From: Isoetes taiwanensis
Lineage: Eukaryota > Streptophyta > Lycopodiopsida > Isoetales > Isoetaceae
Length of the DNA: 64,000 bases
Reading direction: 5' to 3'
NCBI GenBank assembly: GCA_021234155.1
Contig: JAJEKV010000014.1
Coordinates: forward strand, 10,437,563-10,501,562
Part shown: one piece after another, positions 1-12,139 of the stretch
Layout: the number at the start of each line of letters is the position of its first letter
Position numbering within the stretch: position 1 is the first letter of the stretch
Program-made: the position numbers and the translations under genes
The notes under the pieces: model-generated
Database searches by the model: none
Seen by the model: only the letters and a program-made list of their open reading frames with translations
Told to the model about the DNA's origin: nothing

Positions 1-50
1 CTTCTCGGAATTAAACTTATCCCCATGAGAATGTCTTCATAAACCACAAG

Positions 51-608
51 TTGAGCATCAACTCAATTTGTTTCACTTGAGCATCAACTCAATCCATTTT
101 ACTTGAGCACCAACCCAATTTGTTTCAAGTTCTTACGGCTAAGATAAATTGTGTTCATATAAATAGCACCAACTATTCATTACAATTTCAATTATTGTAG
201 CTTAGGATTGAATAAGGCACTGGAAGGATTGAATTGATAAAAATTCACAAGGATCCAAATTTCTTAGGAATTATTTTTAATTATCTTAAAGGAAAATCAA
301 AGTTTTCACTGAGGCACCAATATCAACTAGAAACTCCAACTTCTACTCGTAGAGATTTTTTCCTAAGGCACAAACCTCGGCCAGAAGCACCAACTTCTAC
401 ACATAAAGAATATTCCTGAGGCATCAACCTCAACCAGAAGCACCAACTTCTGCTCATAAAAAATTTTCTTGAGGCAGGAACCTCAGCCAGAAGCACCAAC
501 TTCTGATCAAAATTTTAGACACCAATCTAAAATTTTTCGTTGAGGCATTAACCTCAATCCCGTAGCATCAACTACTGCTCATAATTTTAGACACCACCTT
601 AAAATTAT
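51..608. repeat. Array of short hairpins with constant CAYCAA loop
   Basis: At least a dozen short inverted repeats share a six-base loop close to CAYCAA while their stems change on both sides together. Examples: TTGAG/CTCAA (51-66 and 77-92), AATAG/CTATT (162-177), AGAAG/CTTCT (383-398), TGAGG/CCTCA (417-432), CAGAAG/CTTCTG (435-452 and 488-505), TTGAGG/CCTCAA (540-557, loop CATTAA), GTAG/CTAC (562-575). The longest stem is 11 bp, AAAATTTTAGA/TCTAAAATTTT (509-536, loop CACCAA). A related 9 bp stem lies at 581-608. TGAGG and AGAAG units alternate between about 360 and 505. This is seen directly. Function is unknown; it may be the leader or LTR of an element cut by the window edge. Confidence 0.85.
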
Positions 609-2618
609 CCATTGAGGCACCATCTTAAGATATCTGATTCTCGCTTGTCATTTATATTTTTGTGACTATGACGACATGTACACGGCGATTTAGAACCCAT
701 TATATTGCACATGAACATGTGAATATATCCTATATTGCCATGTGGCAATACCCGATATGAGCCATATGGCCCATTAGACCCTAACCCTAAAACGTGGACA
801 TAAAGTGGCAGGAACCCTAAAAGTGTTTCCTTTCTTGCATTCCAGCTTCCAAGATCCATCCGGCCAAGTGCTAGCGCCATACCTCATTGCCAGACGCTGC
901 CAAGCCGGCTTTGCACAACAGACCTTCCGGATTTAGTCGCCTTCAGCACAAACAGGAGCATGGATGCTTTTCGAGCAGCTGGAGCAAGCCAAGGTTTAGG
1001 TAAATGGCTATTCTGTTGTGCAATCCTGACTTCCAGTCCGACAATGAGTTGGATTAGCATGTTAGTTGAGCCTTAAAGGCCTTATAGATTCTGAGATCAC
1101 AAGCCCTAACAAAGGAACCTAACCGTGTATGTTTAGGTAGATAGATTAGATGTTATTCTATGTTTCAATTCTATGGATGATGATGCTCTATTCTATGTGC
1201 ACTCCCGTGTATTGGAAAGGGGGGTAGAGACCCTGAAAGCCTTAGTAGTTGATGTACCTAGATAACCTCATTAATTCCCAATTAATGCAGCCTGTGCATA
1301 AGAGCCCGCCTGGCTATGAGTGGCAGGACTAGACCGGAAGATAAGGAGGACTTGTCCCATTGCAGATTGATCCCTCTGGTATGTAAAGCCTACCAGGGAT
1401 CTTAGCGGGCTAGGCCTGATAATTTGCCACTGCGTGTGGGCAGGGCATGGGCTCGGCACTTCTGTGATTTGCTAAGTCCAAGCCACATGAATTTCCAATG
1501 CTTCCATCACCTACAGCTCCGCTGGTAAATACCAGAACTGAGCACGGATACTAATTGATATGCTTGAGAGATTTTGGACTCTTGTAACATTCCAAAATTA
1601 ATACTTAAACATGAAATACAGTATATCATTGAATAATCTGGATCATATACAAGCAATTGTTATGGCACAGTAAATAACCGCCCAACTAAATCCACCTCCG
1701 AAAGGCTATACTGACAAAGCTACACACTGGATTAACTGGCAATTGATCACCACTGCTATACTGCAACCTCCGATCAAGGGAAAATACATTGGTCCAAGGA
1801 GAAGGAATAATGCTATCAATCTTCAACATGAAATGAGATCTATGTTTGCAGATGTCCTCGTGCAATCATCTTTGACCCCTTGTCACATTTTCGGCCATTA
1901 CTCCCTCATATGGATGAATTATAGAAAGCGACACTCCAATTCGGAAACTAGACTCTGATGACTTTTTAGAAAGGTATCCATTGTGATCTGTAGTCGCCGA
2001 AGTATTATATTTTGAAGTTGACCTTCTTTTTATAGTAGCTCGCTAGAAAAGATAAAGGTCCTTCCCAAATAGACATTGCACTTTTTAATAGTGGAGAGGC
2101 CATAATTTGGTAATCCGGGGTCTAACGGAAATATAAGGGAAGAATCTCATTTAAGGCCTACAGACTCAGATCTCGACTATATGACGTTCCCTGAGTCTGT
2201 TCACATTGCTAGAGTAAGCCACCATGGTGCTCGATGCCCTGTCCACAACATTCCAGAGCAATAAGAGTCCCGCAGGCAGGAGCTAGCCAAGGTTAGAAGC
2301 ATCCACCGAGAAGGGAGAGCTGCAGGACTAGTCTGCGGCAAGATGTGCATTTTCTGCCCGCTGAATACTGCTGCAAGCCTCAGGCCCACTCTGCCTCAGC
2401 CCAATCTCCTTTGATCATGCTCCTACCCCGCCTGCTCCAGCTCCACCCCTTGATTCCATTGCCTCAATGGCTACTGCCCCTCAATCACATGCTATCTTCG
2501 CTCCCACTGCTTCGCGCTCAGTCCCCATAACTCAATCTACTGCCGCTCCTCGCTCTTCCTCGCAACTCAGTCTGTGCATGCAACTGTTGTTGACAAATAG
2601 AAAATGTGGCTTCCAGTG
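609..2618. other. Unassigned sequence, no gene recognised
   Basis: No convincing coding region. An 18 bp palindrome (TATTGCCA, two bases, TGGCAATA) lies at 733-750 and a 10 bp palindrome at 761-770. Two telomere-like CCCTAA units occur near 780, too few to be a telomere. The proline- and serine-rich translation around 2345-2560 runs towards the endonuclease relic that follows and may be the spacer between LINE ORF1 and the endonuclease, but it has stops in every frame. Confidence 0.4.
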
Positions 2619-3412
2619 ATCTCCTGAAACTGTCGGGGTTTCCCATGGCAGAAGGGAGATAGTCTCATCTCTGTGGCTGCAAATATGGATCTCATCTTCC
2701 TTATGAAGACATGGGAGTATACAGGGCACATGCTACCTCATCTTCCAGGTTACTAGCATTTTTCAGTCTTCAATAGCTGCACAGGAAAGAGGGGACATGA
2801 AGGGATTGCCTGTTAGAACCGAACAACTTTGGCGCATTCAGTTTCCCTGTAGAAAACAAACATATACAACTGGTACCTATGGGTGTGGGTGCATAATTGT
2901 AGTGGCAACCCTCTCTTCCTAGCCGTCTGCTACTTTTCACATATAGAGAGCAACTCTGTGGATAGGATGGATCCTTATGTCGATCTATATGATGACATAC
3001 AGCAACATAAGCAGTTGGGCAATGTCATACTCTTTGGAGATTTCAATGCGCAAACACAAGCGGAGTAGCCCATGAGACTTGGCCCCTTGGCTGACGATAT
3101 ATTGCAGTTGGACCCGGCAAAGGCACCTTGGCCACAGACATCAGATGACAACCAAGTCATGTGCTTCGGCAGGCAGTTGCTTCAGCTCTGCGGTATCTTT
3201 GACTTGGTGATTTGCAATAGCCTGGCACAATGGCCCTCTTCCCAAAGATGCACTTGTACACGGGAGAACCATGGCAGAGGATCTAGTTTGGTGGATTAGG
3301 TGTAATGGTTGAGTTGCATATGCACATCATCACTCACTTTCGAGTAGGCACAGACAGTCGAGATAACGAGGCTAATTCAGATCACCTTCCACCCTACCTA
3401 AAGCTGGCTTGG
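2619..3412 (+). pseudogene. LINE-type AP endonuclease domain, broken
   Basis: The exonuclease-endonuclease-phosphatase (EEP) fold used by L1-type LINEs to nick target DNA can be followed through three frames. The segments in order are S(stop)NCRGFPWQ near 2620 (the usual WNCRG start), a stretch ending ETW-like KTWEY and LPGY near 2700-2755, GNVILFGDFNAQTQ at 3020-3061 (the catalytic GDFN motif), a segment with GRQLLQLC...LVICN and SSLVD at 3160-3297, and finally EANSDHLPPYLKL at 3370-3410 (the catalytic SDH motif). Stops and at least two frameshifts interrupt it. No reverse transcriptase follows, because element B is inserted 20 bp downstream at 3433. It could be a LINE fragment or a decayed EEP gene; the motif order favours a LINE. 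Confidence 0.75.
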
Positions 3413-3432
3413 CAAGGAATTAGAGACCTCTC

Positions 3433-5084
3433 TGTGACGCTCCCTGAATATATACGACACCCGGCCGTATACATACGGGGACTTTCCCCTCCCATGGCTA
3501 CTATCTCGCCATGAGCAGGGCCCTCCGTCTATCCCGGGCCATCTACAGAGAGATGCCCGAGTGAATGACACGGAGGTGTCATTCGGCCCACGCCTTCAGT
3601 GGGACTCCTATGTCGCGGAAGCGTGAATACATGTTAGCACACAGCACAAATATATATAAATAACCACCACGAAGGGTGGAACATCCATCCAAATACCACG
3701 GCAAAGAATATGCATCTAATCCTAAGGAAAACACCCCAAACCCCAGGTTCTACCCCTCGTTCGTGACTCTCGCGGAGGATAGATCGGCGGCTCGGCCTCA
3801 AGAGATCAGCCAGACAGAGAGGTATAACCCGGCGTTGGCTGGCATAGAACATCGGGCTAGGGTTGTCCACCCATCATCCCCTCCCGGCACACTTTGCGAT
3901 GGGTCGATTCACGCTTATGGTTTCGCTTATAGCCTTCCTGGAGACGCTGGGTGTCCCCTTCTGTGATCAGGTTGGTTCCATGGGTGAGCTAGAGAATACG
4001 CGCCGCATGCCGACCCCCTGAGATCCGCACCCAGACTTACTCACCCTAAATCTACTCAAAAGTGCAAGGTGCCCCATACGGGTCACACCTCTACACCCGT
4101 GGGAGTGTCGGGACCCATACCCGCCCCTCTACGCGGACCGGCTATCATCGCCTAGCCCACAGTAGGAGTCTCGTGAGCCTTTATGTTCGTGCAAGACCCC
4201 ACCCCCACTTCACCACCGTCCCTTCTTTGGTGTTAAGCCAATCCATAACATCTATGACCCGGTGGTCTCTTTGTACACAGCCGCAACTAATGGGATAATA
4301 CATGGCTCTATCTAGGAGCATACTACAATACATGGGCTCAGAGGTCTCTACCCCCGTAATTCTCCCATTTCAAGAGTAATACTATGCAAAGAACTATCAA
4401 TCCATCCTTTAAGAGCAAGACCAGAATCAGAAATAAAGAGAACTCACCTTTTGCAATCAAGGGTTAGTTCCTACAAGTAAAACACAGAGAGAATGTAAGA
4501 AATACACACTACAAGTGCCCAACAGGGCCACCCTAGAATTCTAAGCTATACTAGCCACCCACCGAAGTTCCTACTGGACCCGTTGTCATTTGGTGCTTCC
4601 ATCTTCCTTGGATTTGGTGCTCGCCTCTGGCCACATGTGCACTTGCTTGGCAAAAGGTGGCGCCAGCTTGGCAGGGCCAACTCCTCAAAGGTGGCGCCGG
4701 CCTCCTCTTGGTCGATTTGGTCAAGGGTGCCCGGCTGCTGCTCCTCCTCCTCCATCTCCACTTGCTTCTAATTTGAATTGGGGCAAATGGGGTGCAAAAC
4801 CCCAATTTGGGTCCCAAGTTAGTAACTCTCCCTTGCCCAATCGATTTGGGCCGGGGTGGCAGCTCCGGGTTGGCTAATATTAACTAATTTGGTATTTTAG
4901 GCCCTTTTAATATTAGATTAAGCCCTAATTCGAATTAGGGTTTAAGGTTAGGTTTCCACCTTTATAATTTAATTATTAACATAGCTAACCTTAGCTTATG
5001 AATAATTAATGTACCATTAATTATTCATAGTGACGTGTCACGTATTTATACTTAAAAAGGCGTATAAATATGTGGAACGTCACA
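3433..5084 (-). repeat. 3' LTR of element B
   Basis: Begins TGTGACG and ends CGTCACA (plus-strand view). It aligns along its length with 27075-28760 with many small indels. Close to its right edge, on the minus strand, lies a TATAAATA box (5043-5050) next to a GTGACGTGTCAC inverted repeat with an ACGT core. If the TATA box is used, the U3 region is only about 40-60 nt long. Confidence 0.85.
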
Positions 5085-8000
5085 TTCTCCCCACCTTAAA
5101 AGTGATGTTGTCCTCAGCATCAAGACTATTCTTGCTGTGGGCAATACATCGTACATTGGAAGGAAGTCCCCCCCCCCCTTAAAGAGATAGCGTGAGATTA
5201 TAGGTCACATGACTTTGTCATGTTCAAAGTGATTAAGTTTGAAATGACTTGTAATGTGCAATTTATAACCCCGGATAGAAGGTAGAGGTATAGATTAGAC
5301 CCGATCATTGCCTCTGGATCGGCCGTAAGTGATGAACAGTCAAGGTGTGTGGAAGTCCCGACCGCTTTCGTAGTATAGCTAATTTTGAATTCATTTTTTC
5401 TATACACACGTGTAATTGATTATGTATTATGGACAGGTACAGACACAAGCAACTTCTATTTGTTCTTATATTATGATACGGAGTTATTAAGCTCAGACCG
5501 CTTTAGTAGAAAGTGATTCTAATGATATTAACGTGTATATGTATTATATTCTCCCGCCTTTTACAATCCATTTAATTATTGCTTAATTTAATTTTTGTAA
5601 TGTAATTTTGTTTTCCTATTTTGTTATAGTTTTGACAACTCATAAGGTCCTATCCTCAGTATTTGATATGCCCCTCACATTTAGACTTACCCTTTAATAT
5701 AATTATATCGTACTGTATCTGACACTTTTACCCCTATACTCTAATATGAACTATAGGCACACGTTCTTCATCAACTACTATTCATAACCTTCTAAGATAA
5801 TCTAAGTCTCGTTATTCTCTCAGAAGTTTGTGTAAGACATACATAATTATCTCCTTTTATTAGCTCACTCTATTCTAGTCTATCTTAACCATAGGTTATA
5901 TTCACGTTTAGTCTAGTGGTAACACACTAGGTCTAGCAACTATAGGTCTCGAGTTCGAGACTGCCCAGAATCGCACTATGAACTGTTGGGTGTCAAAACC
6001 CACAGACGCAATGTAAAGTGGTTGGGGGCAAGGCCCAACCAAGTAATGTAGTGTGGTGTGTGGTCACATGTCCAGTTGGATGCTGCCTAGTGGCGTGACG
6101 TTAAAATACTATCTATCTATCTATCTATCTATCTTATATTTACAGGTACATCTCACAGATACATTTGACATAACTGGTACCGCCCGGGTCGCTATCTGGC
6201 AGTGCTATGGCCCTGCAATCGTCCCATCACGTAGGCCGCCAGACTATGGTGTCCACGGCGGAAGCATCAAAACCATGCCTGGTGCTTCTTGAGGCTATTA
6301 TATAATGGTGGTTAAGCAGGTCCTGGGCTCTTACTGGAAGTAGAAGTGCTAAACGTTGGGCATAGTGAGTGTTAAGGTATCCCTATATTAGATGGATACT
6401 CGAGAAAATTTGTGTGACGATGTTTGGTATCTGATTGAAACACTGGACCTAATAATTACGAAGATTGATTTATTATGCGGCATATATATTGGCATACACC
6501 ATAGAAGGAGACTGGGTATAGCACCATATATCCGAGGGAGAAGTGGTTTATGATTATCTACTATAGAGCACGTTAAGGAGGTACTATACTAAGGTGGAAA
6601 CTGGATTATAAGTACCCAGCTCATGAAAAGGAGATCACTTTAGAAGTGTAGATTTTGACAATGGTGGTGAAGGTATGAATGTCTAACCGGACACTTTATA
6701 GCTATTGCTACTTGAATCGAGGTATGATGATTCATGGAACGGTGGAGAATAATGTTGTATGAGGATATCGATCCATAAACTATATGGATTATAAAATTAC
6801 ATATACACTGTGTTTCGTAAGGAGATTGATGTTCCTGAGGTGTGCAATAAGAATGCAAGCGGGTGCATGAATAAAATGACGACATAGTCGGGTTGGATAC
6901 GCCAATGACGTTGGTCAAATGCATGACCATTACGAAGGTTATACATTAAGGAAATGGACACATCCGATGTCCGGCCGGGAACATGGAGATGCCAATAAAC
7001 GATGGAGAATAGTGTGGAACGTAGTTTCCACATAAGGTCAAGAGAAGACGACAATTGGGAGGAACTGGCACAAGCATCGAAAAGCTGCAAGGTATGTTGG
7101 ACCTTTGGTGAAGCCAGCCTATGAAGGAAAGTTGACCTTCAACTAATGATACATTAGGAAGGCAAGTAATGTACCCACACGACAAGTGGGAGACAAGAGG
7201 TGCTTGAAAGTTGTTGTAAACAATGTTTCAAATATAGAGAGTTTGGAATGACACGTTGAATATACCTAAGTCTAGAGTATGAACAAGGTAGTTTCAATGA
7301 ACATCTCAACCCGTGAGAATGTGTTCTGGACTTGGTATCGTGTGTGTATCTTAAGAAGTAGCTCCGCGTAGGAGGACCATTTAATAGTAAAACATAACTA
7401 GAAGAAGATAGGATATATATACTAGAACTTTTAGTTCACATTCCATATGAATGCGGAAGTAATGAAGATAAGAATTCCTATACTAGACATTAAGTATGTC
7501 CACTAGGAACTTAGGGTGGTATTTGCCCCTGTGGAATTTATGACTAGAGCGTGAGGACCAAGGCAACCTAAGGATAGAGAGTCTAGAAGGTGTGGTGTGA
7601 AAACCACAACATATATAGCACAAGCTAAATGAGTTGAGGAAATACAATTGCGGGAAGGATGAACATAGCTAGGTGGCTATGTTAACGAATTACATATGAG
7701 TCTAGACTTAGGGTTGGTGCACACATGTTACTATATCATATAATAACAACGTAGCGGTCTTGGATGTTGGAAGGACTTGGTAGTATCAAATACTACACTA
7801 GCAAGGATATCAAGGATGTCGATTGTGACATCCAGATGTATGTCATATTGGAAGATGGTAGAATACTCGTACAAGGCTGGTGGCATGTTACGTGACAATG
7901 TTTACAGAAGAAGCATAATGATATGCTTATACACGAAGATATTGGGTTAAGGTATGGTCCACCAGAGATATGCACTCAAGCTATTACTAAGGGAGATGAG

Positions 8001-8242
8001 AAGAGTTTAAATCAATGAGAATAGCTAGAGTAAGTCTAGCATATACGGTGACGTCACATTGAAGAACATCCCGAGGATGGTTGGAACGGTATTGGAATAA
8101 CCGATAATGAGAGGTTAACTACTCAAAGGTTCCAGATATGAATGAATTACTTCAACGTTATAAGCTGAGAGCATTTATTTGGTTTCGGGAATAAAAGATG
8201 TATCAAATCGCGCCCCTTGATTTAAGAGAAGAAGGAGTCCCA
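5085..8242. other. Element B internal region, 3' part; purine tract then non-coding
   Basis: Starts with TTCTCCCCACCTT, the complement of a polypurine tract, followed by a TTGTCCTCAGCAT motif that is shared with the same position in elements A and D. From about 6300 to 8242 the plus strand is A/G-rich and has no open frame that I can link to gag or pol. Element A is inserted at the right end, where TCCCA (8238-8242) matches TCCAA (23101-23105) as a decayed target duplication. Confidence 0.6.
5903..6133 (+). mobile_element. tRNA-derived SINE with target duplication
   Basis: A perfect RNA polymerase III A box, TAGTCTAGTGG, is at 5909-5919 and a B-box-like GAGTTCGAGAC at 5951-5961. A body of about 150 bp follows and ends in a (TATC)n tail at 6110-6133. 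The 7 bp repeat TTATATT flanks it at 5896-5902 and 6134-6140. This is the complete layout of a short interspersed element inserted into element B. Confidence 0.75.
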
Positions 8243-9878
8243 TGTGACGCCCCCGCTAAACATATAAACCACCGCATACCCGGCAGAAATCCCCCATCCG
8301 CCCAAGAACCCGCATGGGCCCTTTTTCGCCTCCCCCCGCACTCGAGGTAACTCTTAGTGCGGGAGGGAACACGAAGGTGTCTTGCGCGGCCCTTCCCCTA
8401 TGGGCTCCTATAACGGAAGTTTATAACACGCCAACTAGCATAAAACATACACAAATACTACCTCGAGGGTAGTGCATCGCATTAAACCAATGCATAGATG
8501 ATAATCACAAACCATAAACAGAGAGCTCCTACCCGCCTGACTCATAAGGAGGGTGACCCCACCGGGCTAGGCCTCAAGATAGAGCAGCATCGAGTCATGG
8601 CAATGGCGAGGGCTGGCATAGAACAATGGCTAGGGTTGACCACTCCATCCGCCTCCCGTGCATACTTTGCGTGATGGGCTAGATCAGGGCTCGACAGACT
8701 CTAGCCTTCCGGAAACGCAATCCCATGGTATCACCCATCGGGACTACTCCGAGTTGCATCTCCCTGGTCCGATGAGGGGCAGAAGGGTTGCATCTCCCCT
8801 TCCTGTGGTCTAGAGGTGCCCGGGTGGGCTAGAGAATCGCATGGCGACACCACGATCCGCAGGCCCGAACCCCCAAAAACGAGCCAAGCCATCACTTGCA
8901 GCTCTCGAGAGGCAGTGGCAACACCATTGCCCCCAGGAGGGTGTCGGACCCATGCTCGGCCCACACGCAGTGACCGACCATAAGCCTAGCCCACTATGGG
9001 ATCCCCTCGAAGCCCCCACTCGGGCAGGGATCCTCCCTCCACATTCCCTCCCGCCCCGTTATCCTGGTGCTGAGTCATATCATAGCCTCCATAGCCCCGG
9101 TGGGCTCCTATGCACAAACTAACTAATAGGAACTAAGGGATCTACTCTAGGAACATACTACATATGGCCCTAGGTCTCTCCCCCCCCTTCCCAATACAAG
9201 AGGAGCAAACATGATCAACCATCAACATATAATCATCACATCATGAGAATGATCATAAGAAGAACATCTTAACCTAATCATACAACCTAACTAAGGGTTA
9301 GGGTTCATTGATTAGGGTTCAAGATGTTGAATATGGGTTCTAGGATGGCTCTACTCTAGATACAAGATACTAGCACATCTGGAATGCTAATTCCAGATGA
9401 GCTATCACAACTACTACCCTACATACCCGCCTCCCGATGCTCTCCCTCCAGATCCCGTGTGCCTCCATGGTCTTCGACTCACGGATGATCTGCTCTTGCT
9501 CCAAGAACAGTCCACCCCGGGCGGGGCCGCACCAGCCTATGCCATTAACGAATCCATGTTCAAACGGGGTTTCAACAAGTAGGTGAGTCTCCCGGGTGCT
9601 AGGGCTGGAAAGAGGTCTAGGGTTAGGGTTTATGCCTATATAAGTTAGGGTCCACCTAGGATGCCACGTGGCACCAATCGGGTGAGTCCTGCGTGGCGGT
9701 GCCCCAATAGGTTAAGGCCACATGGATAATGGCTTAACCTATGGTTGGCTAAGTTATGGGAATAACTTGGCCATGCCCCCTAGTGCCACCCTTATGGTAT
9801 ACAAGGCTATGAATGATAGACTTGTATAGTGACGATCCAGAATATACGATTTATAGCGATATTCCCCCGACCGTCACA
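8243..9878 (-). repeat. 3' LTR of element A
   Basis: Starts TGTGACGCCCCCGC and ends CCGTCACA (1636 bp). It matches 19731-23100 once the insertion there is removed; differences are mainly short indels. On the minus strand a CTATAAATC box lies about 25-35 bp from the LTR start (9845-9855). The same placement occurs in the LTRs of B and D. Confidence 0.9.
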
Positions 9879-10789
9879 TTCTCCCCCTTAGGACAATGTC
9901 GTCCCCTCTCAAGATTGCGCTAAGGTGACTAACCTACCTTATACCTGCAACAAAACAACATGTCATAACCTTTAATTTAGCTTAGCAATCGAGTTTTATT
10001 AGTTAAAGGTCAAAATTTAGGCTATATTTGTACTTATACAAAATTATATAGCCTTAACACGGTTATTTCCTACTTATATAATTCAAACATTATTATAAGA
10101 GTTATTAGGGTTCATAATCTAAATTATGGCTCCCCTAGCTTCTCGTGAACGCCTCGTTGAGGTCCTCCTTCTACTTGCCCCGCAAAAAAGGAGCACATTA
10201 CGTTAGTTTAGTTAATAATTTGTGGTTTTAGGGGACCACCCTCTTACCTCCTTGAGCCAATCATCATGGCTCAAGGTTGTCCTACTACCTTGCCCAAGAT
10301 CATGGCCCTTTCGATTTGAGCTTAGGGATCATTTAAGATGCTCCCATCATTGCCCATGATCGAAGTGTTACCTTGTACACGCATCCCCCGGATCAGTACA
10401 CCCCAAGCTGCATCATGCCCCGAGGGTTTCAGCTAGGGAACGCCTCTCACGATCCCATCATCGCAAGATGATCACTTAAGCTTCACCATGACCCTCCTAC
10501 GCCGCCGGTGGCATCCCGCGATCGTGGCATAGAGATCATCCGGATCGATGTCCCATCATCGCCCACCATGCCTCATTCCTCACTCACATGACCCTAATGG
10601 TCATGCGCACCTCTTGGTGCGTGTGGCCTAGAGAATGCCCTAAAGGCGTATCCCATCATCGCCCACACGATCCAAGGTTCTGGCACATGCACCCTACTAA
10701 CTAGAATGCATGCGCCGTGCTTAAGGCTAACCGACAACATACTAGCTAACCACCGGCAAGTCGGGTCGCACCAAGCCTGAGACGACTCG
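9879..10789 (-). other. Polypurine tract and 3' spacer of element A with four regularly spaced motifs
   Basis: 9879-9895 is the complement of the polypurine tract, followed by the GGACAATGTCGTCC motif. Further in, a motif close to CCCATCATCGCCCACNATC recurs at 10343, 10454, 10552 and 10652, about every 100 bp. Element D has the matching set at 45801, 45909, 46006 and 46101. No open frame. Confidence 0.7.
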
Positions 10790-12135
10790 CCCATCAAATT
10801 CCTTCATAAATTCTCGGTATTGCTTCTCCAAGTCTTGCTTCAATACCCACGTCGCGTCTTCCACTGCAAGTGCTTCCACTTAACCAAATATTGGAGGAAT
10901 TGAGACCTCCTAGTCTTCTTGAATGATTTATCAAGAAGCAACTCGTGCACTATTTCCACTTGCTCCTCCGGCCATTTCCAACAAGGTTGGAGTATCCAAA
11001 ACCTCCTCAGGGTTAGGATTGTGCCTTTTTAACAAACTTACGTGGAAGACCTTGTGAACCTTAAGATGGGCTGGAAGATCCAACTTATAGGCTTGAGAGC
11101 CCACTCTCTAAAATCTTGAACGCCCAGCCCACCTAGGGGCAAGCTTCTTGCAGCTCCCAATCCGCAGCCTTGGCTTGCTTCACCTTGATCTTCAACCAAA
11201 CCAGATCTCCCACCTTAAACTCCCCTTACGGTCCCGCGGCTTGTCGGCTACACTCTTCTCTCGGCCACTTCTTGCGCCAATAAGTAACCCCTTACTTCCT
11301 CTACTAGTTGCTGCATATCCCCTAACATCTGTTTGGGACACTTCTACCTTGGACAATGGGATTGTGCCAGTGTATCCCGGGTTAAGCACTGTAGTCAGAG
11401 TTCACCATGAAAGGCTTACATCCGGGATGACTCCCTCGCTGGTAATCGCTAGTAGGCTTAATTCCACCAAGTGAATGTACTCATCCCACTTGACCGCTTT
11501 TGTTCCACACATAGCTTCAAGCATGTCCTCAATGATCCGATTGGTCCTTTTCCACCGCCATCTGTTTTTGGGGATGATATGCCGCGGCTCATGGAGAGCT
11601 TCGCCCTGAATGGTGCTAAAGAGATCCCGCCAAAAGGCACTCATAAACTTAGAATCTCTATCAGATATTATCTCCCCGAGGCATGCCATGGAGTCTAAAA
11701 ATCTCCTTACAAATAACTTTGCAGTATCTAATGCGGTGTCAGTAGTTTTGCAAGGCACTAAATGCGCCATCTTTGATAACTTATCTACGACAACCATCAA
11801 TGCATCCTTGCCTCAAGAGTTTTAGGGAGTCCCGTGATGAAATCCATGCTTATGACCTCCCACTTTGCATTTGGCACCCCCAATGGCTCTAAAGCACCGA
11901 ATCCGCAGATTTGCTCGCTTTGGTCTCACGACATAACCGGGTAATCCCAATATATGCAGCTATCCGCTTCTTCATTCCTGGCCAAGTAACTACTTAATCT
12001 TGAAATAGGTCTTCATGAAGCCAAAGATGCCCCGCTATTGGGCTGTTATGTGTGTCATGAAGAATTAACTTCCTTACCCCTCGAAGATTCGGGCACACAC
12101 AACTTATGCTTATGGTATAACAAAGTTGCCTTCCT
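10790..12135 (-). pseudogene. Integrase and C-terminal chromodomain of element A, frameshifted
   Basis: Integrase joins the cDNA to host DNA. Reading right to left: the zinc-binding H-H part with LHDTHNSPIAGH (about 12020-12070), PGMKKRIAAYI near 11970, the catalytic core from [16 protein letters not shown] (about 11750-11797) through IISDRDSKFMSAFW (second catalytic Asp region), a degraded YHPQTDG segment, then NRIIEDML and KWDEYI. Next comes the GPY/F-proximal LKVHKVFHVSLLKRH (about 11030-11075). The chromodomain follows with YLVKWKHL and VEDATW (about 10850-10910). Family knowledge: chromodomains of this class bind methylated histone H3 tails and steer integration. Several frameshifts separate the pieces, so no functional protein can be made. 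Confidence 0.85.
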
Positions 12136-12139
12136 TCTT

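Noticed and set aside
51-608. CRISPR-like array
   Set aside because: The constant part is only a six-base loop inside short hairpins, spacing is irregular, there are no cas genes, and the context is a plant genome.
770-800. Telomeric repeat (CCCTAACCCTAAA)
   Set aside because: Only two units here, and similar pairs near 26770 and 26885; too short for telomere or interstitial telomere arrays.
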